Origin: Bacteroidota bacterium
Lineage (GTDB): Bacteria; Bacteroidota; Bacteroidia; Bacteroidales; JAAYUG01
Direction: 5' to 3'
DNA: 5,758 nucleotides
NCBI GenBank assembly: GCA_021812865.1
Contig: JAKAMP010000218.1
Coordinates: forward strand, 1-5,758
Shown here: one piece after another, positions 1 through 5,758 of the stretch
Numbering within the stretch: position 1 is the first letter of the stretch
Layout of the letters: the number at the start of each line of letters is the position of its first letter
Made by a program: the position numbers and the translations under genes
Notes under the pieces: model-generated
What the model was told of the DNA's origin: nothing
Seen by the model: only the letters and a program-made list of their open reading frames with translations
Databases searched by the model: none

Positions 1-305
1 AGCCTGATGGCCTGGGGAATGTAAATGGTTTTTGAAAGGGTATAGGTACCTTCCGGAATGAAGATGATACCGAAATTGTTTTCCAGCTTGAGTTTATTTA
101 TGGTCTGCTGAAGGATCGAAGAAATATCGGTTTTGCCATCGGTGGTAATATTGAAATTTTGAGGCGTGAAATAAATGGCTTCCTTATCCTCCGGCCTGGA
201 TGTGTAACAGGAAGTTCCTTTTGGAAGCCCATTGTTAGCCGCACACCAGGAAGATAGGCTGGACCATGCGAAAAGGAAAAGGACGATCTTTTTCATCTTA
301 TTCAT
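1..305 (-). CDS. Secreted pectate-lyase/GH28-like beta-helix protein, N-terminal part only
   Basis: The reading frame runs off the left window edge; about 101 N-terminal codons are visible. The start is ATG at 305, with a second in-frame ATG at 296; either gives a signal peptide (MNKMKK, then the hydrophobic IVLFLFAW) with likely cleavage near the WCAA site around residues 17-20. The Cys does not sit in a lipobox, so this is probably an exported soluble protein rather than a lipoprotein. The mature part begins with a TDGKTDIS stretch, then LQQTINKL and FGIIFIPEGTYTLSKTIYIP. The pattern D-G-x-x-D ... IxxAI/TI ... IFIPxGxY is the opening of the Pectate_lyase_3/GH28-related right-handed beta-helix fold. 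Proteins of this family usually cleave or bind acidic or complex polysaccharides outside the cytoplasm; the substrate cannot be told because the catalytic part is missing. No Shine-Dalgarno sequence is seen, which is normal for Bacteroidota. Confidence 0.7.
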   Translation of the reverse strand, partial: MNKMKKIVLFLFAWSSLSSWCAANNGLPKGTSCYTSRPEDKEAIYFTPQNFNITTDGKTDISSILQQTINKLKLENNFGIIFIPEGTYTLSKTIYIPQAIR

Positions 306-510
306 GCATTTGTTTTTGATTTTTCTTATTGTAAATGAATAAATTTAGATTTTTCAGGTCTAAACAGGCTATAGGGAAACCACGATATGGTGTAAGATCT
401 GCCATCTTCGGATATCTTCAGATGAGAAAGCAAAATAGCAGTTAATTGGCATAATACGGGGAAGGCCGACCGGAATTTTACTGGATTCGGCAAGATAGCC
501 GGGGCAATTG

Positions 511-1332
511 TCAGTGTTTGAGCGGCGATCCATTTTCGTTGGCCATTTCCCGGTATTCAAGCCAATCGATGGTTTTGGGCAGAATGCGCTGGAGCAGGAT
601 CAGCAGCTGACCTTTCAGGCCGAGGATAATGTTCCTTTTCCTCATTTTCAAACCCCAGTATATTCGTCTGGCAACCCATTCGGGCGACATCATATGATTC
701 TCGTTCCTGGGCGAGTCACCCTGCGTTGACCCATCATATAAGAGGGCATGTTCCCTGATTTCCGAACGCGTGAAGGAGGGCGCCACCACCATAACGTGCA
801 ATCCGGACCGGAGGTATTCGATGCGGATAGTCTCCATCAGTCCGTTAATGGCAAACTTAGATGCGGAATAACCTGTCCTGGCCGGCAGACCTTTGAAACC
901 CGCGATAGAAGAAACGGCGACCAGTGATCCCTTGGATGCCAGCAGGTGCGGCAGGGCATAGCGCGTGCAATACACAGTTCCCCAGAAATTCACGTTCATT
1001 ACCCTGTGCAGAATGTCCGGGCTGAGGTCGATGAATAGGGCGCGCATAGATATGCCTGCATTGTTGATGAGAACATCTATTCTTCCGAATTCTTTTACAG
1101 TGGTTTCTACCAGTTTGCGGCAGTCCTGCTCCTGGGACACATCGGTTTGAATAGCAATGGCCCTTCGGCCAAGGTGAAGGATTTCCTCCCTGAGGGCGTT
1201 CAGCCGGTTTATGCGCCTGGCAGCCAGCACCACGCTGGCGCCTTTTAAAGCCATTACTCTCGCACAGGCCATACCAATGCCCGAAGATGCTCCGGTGATG
1301 ATCACTACCTTGTTTTCCAGAAAGTGTCTCAT
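511..1332 (-). CDS. Classical short-chain dehydrogenase/reductase (SDR)
   Basis: This 273-residue protein has the whole classical SDR motif set. The cofactor glycine motif TGASSGIG is at 13-20, with a basic AARR at 37-40 that favours NADP(H) over NAD(H). Asp64 (TDVS) contacts adenine and NNAG is at 90-93. The catalytic tetrad is Asn115 (NVNFWG), Ser142 (SSIAG), Tyr155 and Lys159 (YSASK); the Ser-to-Tyr spacing of 13 is the same as in FabG. It is therefore expected to be an active NAD(P)-dependent cytoplasmic oxidoreductase acting on a carbonyl/alcohol pair. The C-terminal extension past residue 200 (hydrophobic NIILGLKGQLLILLQRILP at 234-252) resembles membrane-associated SDRs of the 11-beta-HSD/DHRS7 type, so a lipid-like substrate is possible, but this is inference. 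The gene has its own promoter (1370-1401) and lies 217 bp downstream of the LysE gene, so it is not tightly coupled to it. Confidence 0.9.
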   Translation of the reverse strand: MRHFLENKVVIITGASSGIGMACARVMALKGASVVLAARRINRLNALREEILHLGRRAIAIQTDVSQEQDCRKLVETTVKEFGRIDVLINNAGISMRALFIDLSPDILHRVMNVNFWGTVYCTRYALPHLLASKGSLVAVSSIAGFKGLPARTGYSASKFAINGLMETIRIEYLRSGLHVMVVAPSFTRSEIREHALLYDGSTQGDSPRNENHMMSPEWVARRIYWGLKMRKRNIILGLKGQLLILLQRILPKTIDWLEYREMANENGSPLKH

Positions 1333-1369
1333 ATCAACAGGATTGTGATGAACGACGATCTTTCAGATT

Positions 1370-1401
1370 CAAATTTATACAATGCCGGTTTAGGGCGCAA
1401 T
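1370..1401 (-). promoter_or_regulatory. Bacteroidota-type promoter of the SDR gene
   Basis: Read on the minus strand, the -7 box is TAAATTTG (1377-1370), a perfect match to TAnnTTTG. An ATTG (1401-1398) sits 20 bp upstream and fits the -33 TTTG box in three of four positions. Transcription would start near 1367, leaving a leader of about 35 nt before the ATG at 1332. The assignment rests on the published Bacteroides consensus; no transcript data were available. Confidence 0.6.
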
Positions 1402-1402
1402 A

Positions 1403-1418
1403 TTTTCAGGCCTGAAAA
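1403..1418. repeat. 16-bp perfect palindrome, candidate operator
   Basis: TTTTCAGG followed directly by CCTGAAAA is a perfect two-fold symmetric site with no loop. It ends two bases from the -33 box of the SDR promoter, on its upstream side. Its size and symmetry suit a dimeric DNA-binding regulator. The absence of a loop and of a U-tract argues against a terminator. No regulator gene is present in the window. Confidence 0.45.
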
Positions 1419-1549
1419 AGGGAAGAAATGGCTGTAATTAATTGAAATTTAATTCGGAATACCAGCCCAAAGCTATGCAACCTGCATTGATCAATCGAAC
1501 ACTATTTTATGCATCAATGAGACGGAATGGAGAATAAAGAGGAAGGGGT

Positions 1550-2386
1550 TCAGAGCAGCATTTTTACAGCCGTGTAACTGAAGAATAACCCGATGATACC
1601 CAGGATAATTCCAAGCGAGCGGATGATCAATACAATGACCTTCACGTTGATGTACTTTCTGAACCGGCTCAGGAGGAAGGTAAGAATGAGAAACCAGGCA
1701 ATGCTTCCCAGGGAAAGAAAGAAGGCATAAAATCCGCTGACGACTATGGGAAAATACGTTGACCGGCTGAGTTTTAATTCTTCCAGGCTTATTCTTTTGC
1801 CTCCCTGGATGGTATCGTTATTCAGAAAGTATGGCGTTGAAGTCTGCTCGATTTTTTTTCCTTCGATGTGATTTATTTCCTGCACATTGCGATCGATCAT
1901 GGAATATAATCCACCTGTGTTCAATCCCATCGATGCCACGAATGAAATAGTAAGGAAAGATGTGGTGAGCCATCCGAAAAACAGGGTAGGATTGAAAAAA
2001 TTGATCATAAAACCGGCATAAAATCCCCCGTTGGCCTGCGGTTTTATCTTTACTGGCACAGGTTCATGGCCTTCTATTTTCTCCAGGCTGAATTTCGTAT
2101 GGTATATCTTAAAACCCATGAAAATAAGAAAGACCGTACCTGCAAAAAGAACATACGGAATTACCGGTTTATACAGGGAGTACAAACGGGTTAAGCCATA
2201 CACGGCCACATACACGTAAATGAAATCGGCAATGGCCGATCCCACTGTGGCCAGCCGGCAGTACCTGACTCTTCCCTTAAGGGCATTCGAAGTGATCAGA
2301 ATACTAATGGGTCCGGCAATGGGCATGGAAAAAATAAAGCCGGCAATGAAGCCTGCAAGCGATATGGTGAATAAGCTTTCGGTCAT
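1550..2386 (-). CDS. LysE-family exporter with enlarged central loop
   Basis: A polytopic inner-membrane protein of 278 residues when started at the ATG at 2386. An in-frame TTG at 2419 would add 11 polar residues; neither start has a Shine-Dalgarno sequence, and the ATG places the first membrane helix in the usual N-terminal position. Membrane segments are at about 8-30, 44-66, 76-94, 121-143, 213-238 and 248-270, the six-segment layout of LysE/RhtB exporters. Family signatures are MPIAGPISILI (21-31), matching the conserved PGP-type motif of the first helix, and INFFNPTLFFGW (128-139), matching the conserved Asn-Pro of the fourth helix. Known members export amino acids or related small molecules; the substrate here is unknown. 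Typical members are about 200-230 residues; the excess is a hydrophilic stretch at roughly 155-212 between helices four and five. It is transcribed away from the kinase gene. Confidence 0.8.
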   Translation of the reverse strand: MTESLFTISLAGFIAGFIFSMPIAGPISILITSNALKGRVRYCRLATVGSAIADFIYVYVAVYGLTRLYSLYKPVIPYVLFAGTVFLIFMGFKIYHTKFSLEKIEGHEPVPVKIKPQANGGFYAGFMINFFNPTLFFGWLTTSFLTISFVASMGLNTGGLYSMIDRNVQEINHIEGKKIEQTSTPYFLNNDTIQGGKRISLEELKLSRSTYFPIVVSGFYAFFLSLGSIAWFLILTFLLSRFRKYINVKVIVLIIRSLGIILGIIGLFFSYTAVKMLL

Positions 2387-2522
2387 CGAACTATGATCAT
2401 TCAGAACATTTACCGGCAAATTTCATGAAAAAATGATTTGAAATAAATTTTTTTATAAACTGATTTTTGTTTTTATCTGGGTTGCTCGATCAAAGAAATT
2501 CTACCGGTATTAAATTATTAAT

Positions 2523-2555
2523 TTTGAAAGGAATGCTGAGAATTTCTTATGTTTG
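2523..2555 (+). promoter_or_regulatory. Bacteroidota-type promoter of the hybrid kinase gene
   Basis: TTTG (2523-2526), a 21-bp spacer, and TATGTTTG (2548-2555) match both boxes of the -33 TTTG / -7 TAnnTTTG consensus exactly. The -7 box ends only 9 bp before the ATG at 2565, so the transcript would have a leader of a few bases. A second -7-like sequence, TAATTTTG (2519-2526), overlaps the -33 box but has no -33 partner of its own. Confidence 0.6.
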
Positions 2556-2564
2556 CATGACTGA

Positions 2565-4307
2565 ATGTCAGGAGTCGCATTGAAAAATATATTAAACAGC
2601 GTTTGGGGGAAAAGGTACCTCTACAATATACTGTTGATGGTGGGTTTTGGCATTGTATCCTTTCTGATGGCTAAAATCCGTTTTTTTATTCCGGGTTTTA
2701 ACAGTGGCACCAGCGATCTCAGCGAAATATCTAATCTGATCTCCGTAATTTATCTGCCTCATTGGATATACCTGGTTGGAGTATCCTTTATCGGATCTTC
2801 CGGACGGTTGTTTACTCCGGAATCTCATTCTTTCCTGGCTTCAAGTCTTGCACATCTTCTGTCTTCTGTTTTTGTCTGGTATTTCTATGCTTACCTGCGC
2901 AGAAAAATCACCCATCTTTTTAAACTGGGAGCCCTATGGGTACTGCTGGTACTGGTATATTATTATATTTTTCTGGTACCCTTGATAGTGTTTTTTTACG
3001 CGGTGTTTGGTATCATAAATATCTCCAGTATTGGGGAGGTGTTTCATAACATTTTGGTTGCCATTCCCAATGAGTTGCTTACCTCGTTGGTCATCACCAC
3101 TTTTTATGTGGTGCTGTACCAGATGACAAAGCTTATGGAGGTGAAGAATCTTGAATTAAGCCTTGCATTGAACAAGGCGGAGGAGAGCGACCGGCTGAAA
3201 TCGGCTTTTCTAGCCAATATGAGCCATGAGATCAGAACGCCAATGAATGGGATTGTTGGCTTTTCCAGTCTGTTGTCAGACGAAGAGCTTTCCGTTGCCA
3301 AACGGAAGGAGTATGTAGAGATCATCATAAACAGCAGCAATCAGTTGCTTGCCATCATTAACGACATTCTCGATATTTCACGTATCGAAGCCGGGCAAAC
3401 GGAATTGAATTTCGAAGAAGTATCGGTTAATTCCCTTTTTGACAATCTGGCATTGTTTTATGGTTCCAAGGCTGCAGCCAAGAGCATCGATTTCCGTGTG
3501 ATAAAAACCCTTTCAGATGACGAAAGCATAATCATTACCGATAAAAGCAAGCTTCAGCAAGTACTCGACAACCTTCTCAATAATGCCTTTAAATTTACCA
3601 GCGAGGGATATATTGCTCTTGGTTATGAAAGAAAGGATCAGAAGATCAGGTTTTATGTTGAAGACACCGGCATAGGCATCAGCTCCATTGATCAGGAAAA
3701 GATTTTTGAGCGCTTCATGCAGGTTGAATCTACATTCAGCCGGAGTTATGGAGGGACTGGCTTGGGATTATCCATCTCGAAAGGACTGGTTGAGCTGCTA
3801 GGAGGAAAAATCAAGGTATCCTCTGTTCCGGGAAAGGGTTCGTCATTTCAGTTTGTGTTGCCCGCGCGGCAGATTATCAAAAGCGTAAAACTTCCGGTGC
3901 AGCAGGTGAATGGCAAAGGCCAGCAATTAGGATTGAACGGGCTTACCATTTTAATTGCGGAAGACGAAGCCTATAATTATCTTTTCCTGGCCGAAATGAT
4001 TACAGGCCTCAAGGGGCATGTGCTTCATGCCAAGAACGGGCTCGATGCCGTTGAAGCTTGCCGCAGTCATACTGAAATCGACCTGGTATTAATGGATATC
4101 AAGATGCCGGTGATGAACGGAATGGAAGCCACCCGGCAGATCCGAACCTTCAATCCCGACCTGCCAATTATTGCGCAAACAGCTTATGCTCTTGGCGGAG
4201 ATAAAGAAAAGGCCCTGTCTGCAGGCTGCAACGACTATCTTACCAAACCCATTCTGAAAAGTGATCTGCTCAATTGTCTCTCCAGATACCTCAAATATAA
4301 GAATTGA
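2565..4307 (+). CDS. Hybrid sensor histidine kinase with multi-pass membrane sensor
   Basis: This 580-residue protein has a hydrophobic N-terminal sensor with about five membrane segments (roughly 18-42, 56-76, 88-110, 120-148, 162-188), a short helical linker (190-212), then the kinase core. HisKA carries the phosphorylated His221 in the H-box MSHEIRTP. HATPase_c has the N-box NLLNNAFKF (336-344), G1 box DTGIG (367-371), F-box FERF (381-384) and G2 box GGTGLGL (396-402). A C-terminal receiver follows, with acidic pair Glu466/Asp467, phospho-acceptor Asp511 (LMDIKMP), Thr539 and Lys561 (TKP). All catalytic residues are intact. There is no PAS, HAMP, HPt or DNA-binding domain, so phosphate must leave through a separate HPt or response regulator; none is encoded nearby, making it an orphan. 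The signal is unknown and the membrane region matches no sensor family I recognise. Start: ATG 2565, or TTG 2580, which has AGGAG five bases upstream. Confidence 0.93.
   Translation: MSGVALKNILNSVWGKRYLYNILLMVGFGIVSFLMAKIRFFIPGFNSGTSDLSEISNLISVIYLPHWIYLVGVSFIGSSGRLFTPESHSFLASSLAHLLSSVFVWYFYAYLRRKITHLFKLGALWVLLVLVYYYIFLVPLIVFFYAVFGIINISSIGEVFHNILVAIPNELLTSLVITTFYVVLYQMTKLMEVKNLELSLALNKAEESDRLKSAFLANMSHEIRTPMNGIVGFSSLLSDEELSVAKRKEYVEIIINSSNQLLAIINDILDISRIEAGQTELNFEEVSVNSLFDNLALFYGSKAAAKSIDFRVIKTLSDDESIIITDKSKLQQVLDNLLNNAFKFTSEGYIALGYERKDQKIRFYVEDTGIGISSIDQEKIFERFMQVESTFSRSYGGTGLGLSISKGLVELLGGKIKVSSVPGKGSSFQFVLPARQIIKSVKLPVQQVNGKGQQLGLNGLTILIAEDEAYNYLFLAEMITGLKGHVLHAKNGLDAVEACRSHTEIDLVLMDIKMPVMNGMEATRQIRTFNPDLPIIAQTAYALGGDKEKALSAGCNDYLTKPILKSDLLNCLSRYLKYKN
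2569..2574 (+). promoter_or_regulatory. Shine-Dalgarno-like CAGGAG inside the kinase 5' end
   Basis: AGGAG at 2570-2574 lies 5 nt before an in-frame TTG at 2580, but downstream of the ATG at 2565. Good Shine-Dalgarno sites are rare in this phylum. It would allow initiation at the TTG (575 residues), while the ATG would be used on a nearly leaderless message. The two products differ by only five residues, so the protein call is unaffected. Confidence 0.3.
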
Positions 4308-4393
4308 GAAATGATTCAGGTTTCGGATTCTATCCCCATAATCAAGGCAAATCAACAATCCCATACCCCTGATCGCTCATCACCAAAGTCTGA

Positions 4394-4966
4394 TCAGATC
4401 CGTTTTATTTTGAGAATGGTCACCGGTTGAAGCAGCATCTGGTTTGAACCGGCCGGCATATGCTGAATGCTGCGCACCACATCCATACCCTCCAGAACCC
4501 TTCCAAAGGCTGCAAATCCCTGCCCATCGGGGTTTCTTTTTCCCCCGAAATCCAGTTCCTGCTGGTTGCCAATACAAATGAAAAACTCTGTGGATGCCGT
4601 GCCGGGCTTGTCCCTTGCCATGGAAAGCGTTCCATCGAGGTGGTGAATGCCCGTCTGCAATGTGGTTTCATGTATAATGCCGGGGAAAGAATCCACCGGG
4701 GCAATGCCTTCTAATCCGCCCTGGATTACTTCTATTTTTACCTTCTTTCCGGGCTGGTTATCCGGGGTGACTACCCGGTAGAATGTGGCGCCATTGTATT
4801 TTCCCTGGTCAACATAATGAAGAAAATTATGCACAGTAACGGGCGCCTTGTCGGGGTATAGCTCCACCCTGATATTCCCCGCGGAAGTCTGTATCCATAC
4901 CTGCGGGTAGTGGGGAGAACAGGCTGAAATAATACCGATGGCCAGCAGAAGAATTTTTACTTTCAT
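4394..4966 (-). CDS. Cyclophilin-type peptidyl-prolyl cis-trans isomerase lipoprotein
   Basis: With the ATG at 4966 the protein has 190 residues. An upstream in-frame ATG at 5002 would add 12 polar residues that spoil the signal peptide, so 4966 is preferred. It begins MKVKILLLAIGIISAC, a lipoprotein signal with lipobox ISAC, so the mature N-terminus should be lipidated Cys16 and the protein should act in the periplasm or on a membrane. The cyclophilin fold follows: GNIRVELYPDKAPVTVHNF (30-48), FYRVV (62-66, catalytic Arg64), IQGG (81-84, Gln82), GTLSMARD (112-119), TEFFI (126-130) and GFAAFGRVLEGMDVV (150-164). The tryptophan found in cyclophilin A before the FGxV motif (cyclosporin contact) is absent, as in many bacterial homologues. 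Likely role: catalysing proline isomerisation during folding of exported proteins. A 7-of-8 match to the -7 box, TATATTTA on the minus strand (4993-4986), is a possible promoter. The gene is convergent with the kinase, with 86 bp between stop codons. Confidence 0.9.
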   Translation of the reverse strand: MKVKILLLAIGIISACSPHYPQVWIQTSAGNIRVELYPDKAPVTVHNFLHYVDQGKYNGATFYRVVTPDNQPGKKVKIEVIQGGLEGIAPVDSFPGIIHETTLQTGIHHLDGTLSMARDKPGTASTEFFICIGNQQELDFGGKRNPDGQGFAAFGRVLEGMDVVRSIQHMPAGSNQMLLQPVTILKIKRI

Positions 4967-5026
4967 TGTGCCAGGTTTTGTAAGGTAAATATAGTCGATC
5001 AACGTAACAGCGAAACCGGAATTTAT

Positions 5027-5034
5027 TACTTTTG
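5027..5034 (+). promoter_or_regulatory. -7 box of the tRNA-Ala gene
   Basis: TACTTTTG is an exact TAnnTTTG match, ending 8 bp before the first base of the tRNA, so the primary transcript would carry a leader of only a few bases. No convincing TTTG lies at the -33 distance. Confidence 0.45.
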
Positions 5035-5042
5035 TTGTGCCG

Positions 5043-5241
<199 letters not shown>

Positions 5242-5383
5242 GACTCCCCTTATCTCCACGAAGGGGAGATAGGCCCTGAAAGTATTCTTTCAAGGCCTTG
5301 TTTTGGGACAAAACAAAGGGGCGGAGAAGTTTACCCCGAATTAGTGTTTTTTACGAAGAATGAGATAGAAAGACTTAATCGGG
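5242..5383 (+). repeat. tRNA-linked tandem repeat, copy 2 (142 bp)
   Basis: This copy is identical to copy 1 except for one G-to-A change at 5293 (matching 5151). It carries a second copy of the 17-nt tRNA-Ala 3' end (5242-5258) without the rest of a tRNA. The near identity implies recent duplication or ongoing homogenisation. The single change puts a C-A mismatch into the terminator-like stem. Confidence 0.95.
5271..5304 (+). terminator. Second terminator-like hairpin, in repeat copy 2
   Basis: This is the copy-2 equivalent of the hairpin at 5129-5162. The A at 5293 replaces a G, leaving a C-A mismatch within the 12-bp stem and probably weakening it. It would act only on transcripts that read through the first terminator. 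Confidence 0.5.
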
Positions 5384-5393
5384 GACTCCCCTT
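5384..5393 (+). repeat. Truncated third copy of the tRNA-linked repeat
   Basis: GACTCCCCTT repeats the first 10 bp of the unit in exact register (period 142), after which the sequence departs abruptly into GTTGCACAAAACGG. The break coincides with the proposed end of the IS remnant, which suggests that a longer third copy was interrupted by insertion. Confidence 0.75.
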
Positions 5394-5758
5394 GTTGCAC
5401 AAAACGGAAGTTCTTACCAACGCCCGCCGGAAAATGAACCTAAATCAATATTTTAATATTCAGGCATTTAGACTATGAAAAGCAGGTCAATTTTGTCTGG
5501 TTTTGCTTGGTATTATTTTCCGGCTTCTCCAAATATATATCTGCTAAAGAACCCAGGGCAGCGATTCGGCTAACTTAACCCATCTGTTTCCCTTGTCCAT
5601 CCTGGCTTGGAAAGGTGTTTTAAACTCCCCAATGGTCATTTGTTTTTGCGAATTATAGCGTATCATATCTGCAAGCATTTCTACGGAAATTTACAAAATC
5701 CTTGCAGTTTATTCATCAAAGTATTCTGTATATTATTAACTATCAATTGTTTATAACT
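5394..5758 (-). mobile_element. Remnant of an IS5/IS1182-like insertion sequence
   Basis: From 5394 the sequence leaves the tandem repeat abruptly with GTTGCACAAAACGG, a plausible IS terminus, and then holds a decayed transposase start (5473-5678, minus). The 79 bp at 5394-5472 have no recognisable coding content and might be the far end of the element brought close by an internal deletion. The AT-rich 5679-5758 would be the leader side of the transposase. No matching inverted terminal repeat is seen before the window ends, so the other boundary lies outside or has been lost. Confidence 0.45.
5473..5678 (-). pseudogene. Transposase N-terminus, frameshifted and truncated
   Basis: The ATG at 5678 (an in-frame stop lies just upstream) opens a frame reading MIRYNSQKQMTIGEFKTPF (5-23), then RMDKGNRWVKLAESLPW (26-42), and stops two codons later at 5544-5546. 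FKTPF ... DxxNRWVKLAExxPWDxLAxIY is the N-terminal signature of DDE transposases of the IS5/IS1182 group (DUF772-type N-terminal domain), which I recognise from memory. A missing base near 5551-5552 (GT where GAT for Asp is expected) shifts the frame; the shifted frame continues SLADIYLEK as the family predicts and then runs through unrelated residues to a TAG at 5473-5475. The central and C-terminal catalytic DDE regions are absent, so it cannot be active. Confidence 0.65.

Noticed and set aside
344..364. Inverted repeat TTTAGA-N9-TCTAAA as a terminator of the SDR transcript
   Set aside because: The stem is only six AT-rich pairs and has no clear T-tract in the needed direction.
369..560. 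63-codon minus-strand ORF between the beta-helix and SDR genes
   Set aside because: It overlaps the SDR C-terminus in another frame and has no recognisable domain or start signal.
1485..1519. CATTGAT ... ATCAATG inverted repeat, including the palindrome ATTGATCAAT
   Set aside because: It is short, AT-rich and widely spaced; it fits neither a terminator for the LysE gene nor a clear operator.
4389..4398. Palindrome TCTGATCAGA at the cyclophilin stop codon as a shared terminator for the convergent genes
   Set aside because: It is a 10-bp loopless palindrome without T-tracts on either side; most likely chance.

Overview
The window looks like part of a Bacteroidota chromosome, probably an environmental Bacteroidales-type organism. 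Four things point that way. Three sites match the phylum's unusual promoter (-33 TTTG / -7 TAnnTTTG), at least at the -7 box. Shine-Dalgarno sequences are mostly absent. The tRNA gene does not encode its CCA end. The proteins (secreted beta-helix enzyme, hybrid sensor kinase with a membrane sensor, lipoprotein cyclophilin) are of types common in that phylum. I cannot name a genus.

Layout, left to right. 1-305 (-): N-terminus of a secreted pectate-lyase/GH28-like beta-helix protein, cut by the window edge. 511-1332 (-): a complete classical short-chain dehydrogenase/reductase with a well-formed promoter and a 16-bp perfect palindrome just upstream of it. 1550-2386 (-): a LysE-type exporter with an unusually long hydrophilic loop. 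2565-4307 (+): an orphan hybrid histidine kinase (five or so membrane segments, HisKA, HATPase, receiver), divergent from the exporter, with a promoter lying almost on its start codon. 4394-4966 (-): a cyclophilin-type peptidyl-prolyl isomerase lipoprotein, convergent with the kinase. 5043-5116 (+): tRNA-Ala(CGC), divergent from the isomerase.

The most unusual part begins inside the tRNA gene. The last 17 nt of the tRNA plus 125 bp of downstream DNA form a 142-bp unit present in two near-identical tandem copies (one base differs), followed by the first 10 bp of a third copy. That third copy breaks exactly where a decayed insertion sequence seems to begin. Each unit holds a terminator-like hairpin and further inverted repeats. 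The arrangement recalls the tRNA-linked repeats after E. coli tyrT, but here it follows an alanine tRNA in another phylum. The right edge holds a frameshifted, truncated N-terminus of an IS5/IS1182-like transposase on the minus strand.

The protein genes do not form one obvious pathway. They read as independently transcribed units with chromosomal housekeeping or sensory roles. The tRNA-repeat-IS junction is the region most worth following up.
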